Assembly (NCBI GenBank): GCA_963704535.1
Contig: OY969916.1
Location: 248,001 to 312,000, forward strand
Source: G963704535 sp963704535
Lineage (GTDB): Bacteria > Chloroflexota > Chloroflexia > Chloroflexales > Roseiflexaceae
Length of the DNA: 64,000 nt
Direction of reading: 5' to 3'
This document shows, one piece after another, positions 48,665 through 64,000 of the stretch. A program made the position numbers and the translations under genes. Numbering within the stretch: the first letter of the stretch is position 1; every line of letters begins with the position of its first letter. Under the pieces are notes generated by a model. That model ran no database searches. It had not been told where the DNA came from and saw only the letters and a program-made list of their open reading frames with translations.

Positions 48665-50206
48665 ATGCGAAAAGGAAGCCGGTCATCTTCGCTATTGATC
48701 CTCATGGCGCTGCTCGCGCTCACCGTCGCACTGCCGGCCTCGGCGGGCGCACGCCAGAACGACGACCAGCTAAACTCGGATCAGCGCTTGGTGCTCAGCC
48801 AGTACGCCGAGGACACCTGGGAGTTTTTCGTCGCGATGGCCAACGAGAATACTGGCCTGCCCGCCGATAACATCAATGCCGACACAGGCACACCTTCCGA
48901 GTACACCTCGCCAACCAACATCGGCGCCTACATCTGGAGCACGCTGGTGGCGCGCGACCTCCATCTGATCACGCCGCGCGAGGCGCGCCAGCGGATCGAG
49001 CAGACGCTGGCGACGCTGGCGACGCTGGAGCGCCACGCGGATAGCGGCCAATTCTACAACTGGTACCACCCGGCCACCGGCGAGAAGCTGACTGTCTGGC
49101 CGCCGTCGGGCGATCCGGTCTACCCGTTCCTGTCGAGCGTCGACAACGGCTGGCTGGCCACAGCGCTGATCATGGTCACGAATAGCGTGCCGCAACTGCG
49201 CGACGAGGCCCAGACGATCCTGAACTCGATGGACTTCGGCTTCTACTACGATCCCAGCGCCGGCCTGATTCGTGGCGGCTTCTGGGTCGATCTCCCGCCC
49301 GGCTGCTCGATACTGGGGAACTACCGCGACCGTGGCCCGGATGTCTACTACACTTGCCACCACTACGGGGCGCTGAACACTGAGCCGCGCATCGCCAGCT
49401 ACATCGGGATCGCCAGGAACGGCATCCCGGCGACGCACTACTTCAAGATGTGGCGCACCTTCCCCAACACCTGCGATTGGAGTTGGCCGGAGATGCGTCC
49501 CGAGGGCGTGACCCGCACCTACCTGGGCGTGGATGTCTTCGAGGGACACTACACCTACCGTGGCATGAACATCGTGCCGAGCTGGGGCGGCAGCATGTTC
49601 GAGGCGCTGATGGTGCCGCTGTTCGTTCCTGAAGAGGAGTGGGGCGCACGGAACTGGGGCGTCAACCACCCGCTCTACGTCCAGGCGCAGATCGAGCATG
49701 GCCTCGAAGAGGCAAACTATGGCTACTGGGGCTTCTCGCCCTCCAACAACCCCGACGGCGGCTACCGCGAGTACGGCGTCGACCCGATCGGCATGGAGCC
49801 CAATGGGTACGGCTCGGACCAGGAGCGAACGTATGTCGATTATGGCTGGGATGACCCGGCTTGCCCACGCCCGGCCAACATCCCGACCGGCTACGGCCGG
49901 GGTGTCGTGACGCCGCACGCCTCATTCCTGGCGCTCGACTTCGCGCCCGACGCGGCGCTGGAAAACCTGGCCAATCTGAAGCAGGACTTCGACGCTTACG
50001 GCTGGGGTGGCTTCTACGACGCGATCGACGTCACGACCGGAACAGTCTCGAAGTACTACCTGGCGCTCGACCAGGGCATGATCATGGCGGCGCTCGGCAA
50101 CGAGCTGCGCAACAACCGCTTGCAGCACTACTTCACCCGCGGCGCGATCGAGGACGCGATCCGGCCGATCCTGGAGCTTGAGGAGTTCACGGCCGGGCCA
50201 AATTGA
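48665..50206 (+). CDS. Secreted glycoamylase-domain (GH144-like) glycoside hydrolase
   Basis: A 513-residue exported enzyme. ATG at 48665 with AAGAGGAAAC upstream. Signal peptide SLLILMALLALTVALPASAG. The glycoamylase (PF10091-type) domain shows FLSSVDNGWLATALIM, SWGGSMFEALMVPLFVP, YWGFSPSNNPDGGYREYGVD PIG, VVTPHASFLALDFAPDAALE NL and KYYLALDQGMIMAALGNEL. Characterised relatives (GH144) degrade beta-1,2-glucans; the exact linkage here is inference. Secreted hydrolase plus importer in one operon fits external glucan breakdown and uptake. Confidence 0.85.
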   Translation: MRKGSRSSSLLILMALLALTVALPASAGARQNDDQLNSDQRLVLSQYAEDTWEFFVAMANENTGLPADNINADTGTPSEYTSPTNIGAYIWSTLVARDLHLITPREARQRIEQTLATLATLERHADSGQFYNWYHPATGEKLTVWPPSGDPVYPFLSSVDNGWLATALIMVTNSVPQLRDEAQTILNSMDFGFYYDPSAGLIRGGFWVDLPPGCSILGNYRDRGPDVYYTCHHYGALNTEPRIASYIGIARNGIPATHYFKMWRTFPNTCDWSWPEMRPEGVTRTYLGVDVFEGHYTYRGMNIVPSWGGSMFEALMVPLFVPEEEWGARNWGVNHPLYVQAQIEHGLEEANYGYWGFSPSNNPDGGYREYGVDPIGMEPNGYGSDQERTYVDYGWDDPACPRPANIPTGYGRGVVTPHASFLALDFAPDAALENLANLKQDFDAYGWGGFYDAIDVTTGTVSKYYLALDQGMIMAALGNELRNNRLQHYFTRGAIEDAIRPILELEEFTAGPN

Positions 50207-50275
50207 GATTGGAGATTGGAGATTGGAGAATTGGGGAGGCGTGGAGGGTGCCAGCGGCACCCTCCACGCCTCCCC
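50205..50275. repeat. GGAGATT repeat plus 20-bp terminator-like hairpin
   Basis: Four GGAGATT-type heptamers (50208-50230) lead into a perfect stem, GGGGAGGCGTGGAGGGTGCC (50233-50252) with its complement (50256-50275), three-base loop. It follows the glycoside hydrolase stop and is the probable operon terminator, though no T-run follows. Confidence 0.75.
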
Positions 50276-50400
50276 GTAACTGTTCGGATTTAACGCAAAG
50301 GGGCAAAGATGCAAAGGTGCAAAGATGTGATAGAGGTCCTATCTTCCTATCTTTGCCCCTTTGCGTCTTTGCGTTAAAGCCACAAGTCTGAACAGTTACC
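50276..50400. mobile_element. 125-bp MITE-like element with GTAACTGTTC ends
   Basis: GTAACTGTTC (50276-50285) and GAACAGTTAC (50391-50400) are exact inverted ends. Inside, TTTAACGCAAAG and CTTTGCGTTAAA pair and enclose GCAAAGGGGCAAAGATGCAAA-type repeats. No coding capacity. Confidence 0.6.
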
Positions 50401-50421
50401 CACAGGTATATCGCCAGTTCG

Positions 50422-56768
<6,347 letters not shown>

Positions 56769-56805
56769 GATGTATGCTCCAGGTCAGCTCTACATTACAC
56801 TGTGG

Positions 56806-57139
56806 GTGGAGGGAGACTGAGGGGGCGACCCCCTCAAACCCCCTTTTTCCGGAGTGGAGGGAGACTGAGGGGGCTGCCCCCTCAAACCCCCTTTTTCCGG
56901 AGTGGAGGGAGACTGAGGGGGCTGCCCCCTCAAACCCCCTTTTTCCGGAGTGGAGGGAGACTGAGGGGGGGCGACCCCCTCAAAACCCCCTTTTCCCGGA
57001 GTGGAGGGAGACTGAGGGGGCGACCCCTCAAACCCCCTTTTTCCGGAGTGGAGGGAGACTGAGGGGCGACCCCCTCAAACCCCCTTTTTCCGGAGTGGAG
57101 GGAGACTGAGGGAGCGACCCCCTCAAACCCCCTTTTTAG
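56806..57139. repeat. Seven tandem REP-like palindromes between two NRPS genes
   Basis: Seven copies of a unit of about 48 bp (GTGGAGGGAGACTGAGGGGG ... CCCCCTCAAA CCCCCTTTTTCCGGA). They differ only by small changes in the G/C runs. They fill nearly all of the 370-base gap between the PKS-containing gene and the Ser-like NRPS. Read on the minus strand they form seven successive hairpins in the intergenic mRNA. Confidence 0.95.
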
Positions 57140-57140
57140 G

Positions 57141-63677
<6,537 letters not shown>

Positions 63678-63681
<4 letters not shown>

Positions 63682-64000
63682 TCGAGGCTCCTCTTGCCGG
63701 GCTTGCCGATGCGCGCGATCAGCTTATCCAGGTCCTTCTGCTTTAACCCGGCGCGCGGGAAGTCAGTACGCTCGCCGGCCGGCGGGCTGGGCGCCTGCGG
63801 TTCGGGGGGCGCCGGGGCCTCGGCGATCGTGGCGGCCAGCTCAGCGACGGTCTGGTGCTGGAACATCTGCTGGGGCGTGATCCGCAGCCCGGCCTGGCGC
63901 GCCCGCGCGATGATCTGGAGGCTCAGGATCGAGTCGCCGCCCAGCGCGAAGAAGTTGTGCTCGACGCCGACCAACTCAAGCCCCAGCACCTCGGCCCAGA
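63678..64000 (-). CDS. C-terminal end of an upstream NRPS (PCP domain), partial
   Basis: Only the last 107 codons are in the window. PCP core is FALGGDSILSLQ with Ser intact, then RITPQQMFQHQTVAELAATI and a Pro-rich tail ending DFPRAGLKQKDLDKLIARIG KPG, likely a docking segment for the next protein. The stop overlaps the ATG of the hybrid NRPS-PKS, so the two are coupled. This PCP is closely similar to the one in the Ser-like NRPS, where the Ser is Leu. Confidence 0.9.

Noticed and set aside
56774..57109. A 111-codon frame encoding a repeated ETEGAAPSNPLFPEWR peptide
   Set aside because: It translates the tandem REP array; no ribosome site and frame-breaking variants between copies.

Overview
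This is a high-GC bacterial window from a Chloroflexota genome. The complete 16S and 23S genes, the style of the secreted Ala/Pro/Thr-linker lipoproteins, the FAAL/NRPS/PKS content and the many short-period repeats all suggest the class Chloroflexia, near Roseiflexaceae/Kouleothrix. That placement is by eye and unsearched.

Layout. 1-4.9 kb is a mixed housekeeping stretch: a cut-off gluconate-dehydrogenase-subunit-3-like start, a DinB-like protein, an aldo/keto reductase, a secreted Gmad2-like protein and a YciF-type ferritin-like protein. 4.9-10.6 kb is a complete five-gene oligopeptide/dipeptide ABC importer on the minus strand, followed at 10.9-13.5 kb by a truncated membrane protein, an M20 amidohydrolase and an adenylate kinase. 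13.6-18.1 kb is a MacA/MacB-type exporter (adaptor, ATPase, permease), then an MFS exporter and a stand-alone LanB-like protein with a promoter so close that its mRNA should be leaderless. 22.5-28.3 kb is an rRNA operon: four tandem sigma-70 promoters, a repeated structured leader, 16S, 23S, 5S and initiator tRNA. 28.4-31.4 kb is a YceI protein plus an OmpR-type two-component system. 31.5-37.8 kb holds small genes, a PLP enzyme, an RRM protein and several unknown small proteins.

37.8-64 kb is a lipopeptide NRPS/PKS region. A plus-strand FAAL-ACP-C-A-PCP protein lies apart from a minus-strand series (end of an upstream NRPS, then C-A-PCP-KS-AT-ACP, then C-A(Ser-like code, with methyltransferase)-PCP-C). 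A peptidase E-like gene and a sugar ABC importer/glycoside hydrolase operon lie between them.

Four observations stand out. (1) Three promoters share one layout, TCTAAA-N5-TCTAAA-N11-TATnnT, in front of the MacAB-type exporter, the YceI/two-component operon and a secreted protein, which predicts a regulon for the response regulator encoded here. (2) Short-period repeats also found between genes lie in frame at four recurrent loop positions of the NRPS adenylation domains (ten insertions in three proteins). (3) The rRNA leader carries duplicated structured modules that end in intrinsic-terminator-like hairpins upstream of 16S. (4) Five genes or gene segments are each broken by one extra base that duplicates its neighbour, which looks more like consensus error than biology. 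In contrast, one carrier domain (Ser to Leu) and the terminal condensation domain (HH to NY) have lost key residues. REP-like palindromes, some in tandem arrays, occupy many intergenic gaps.
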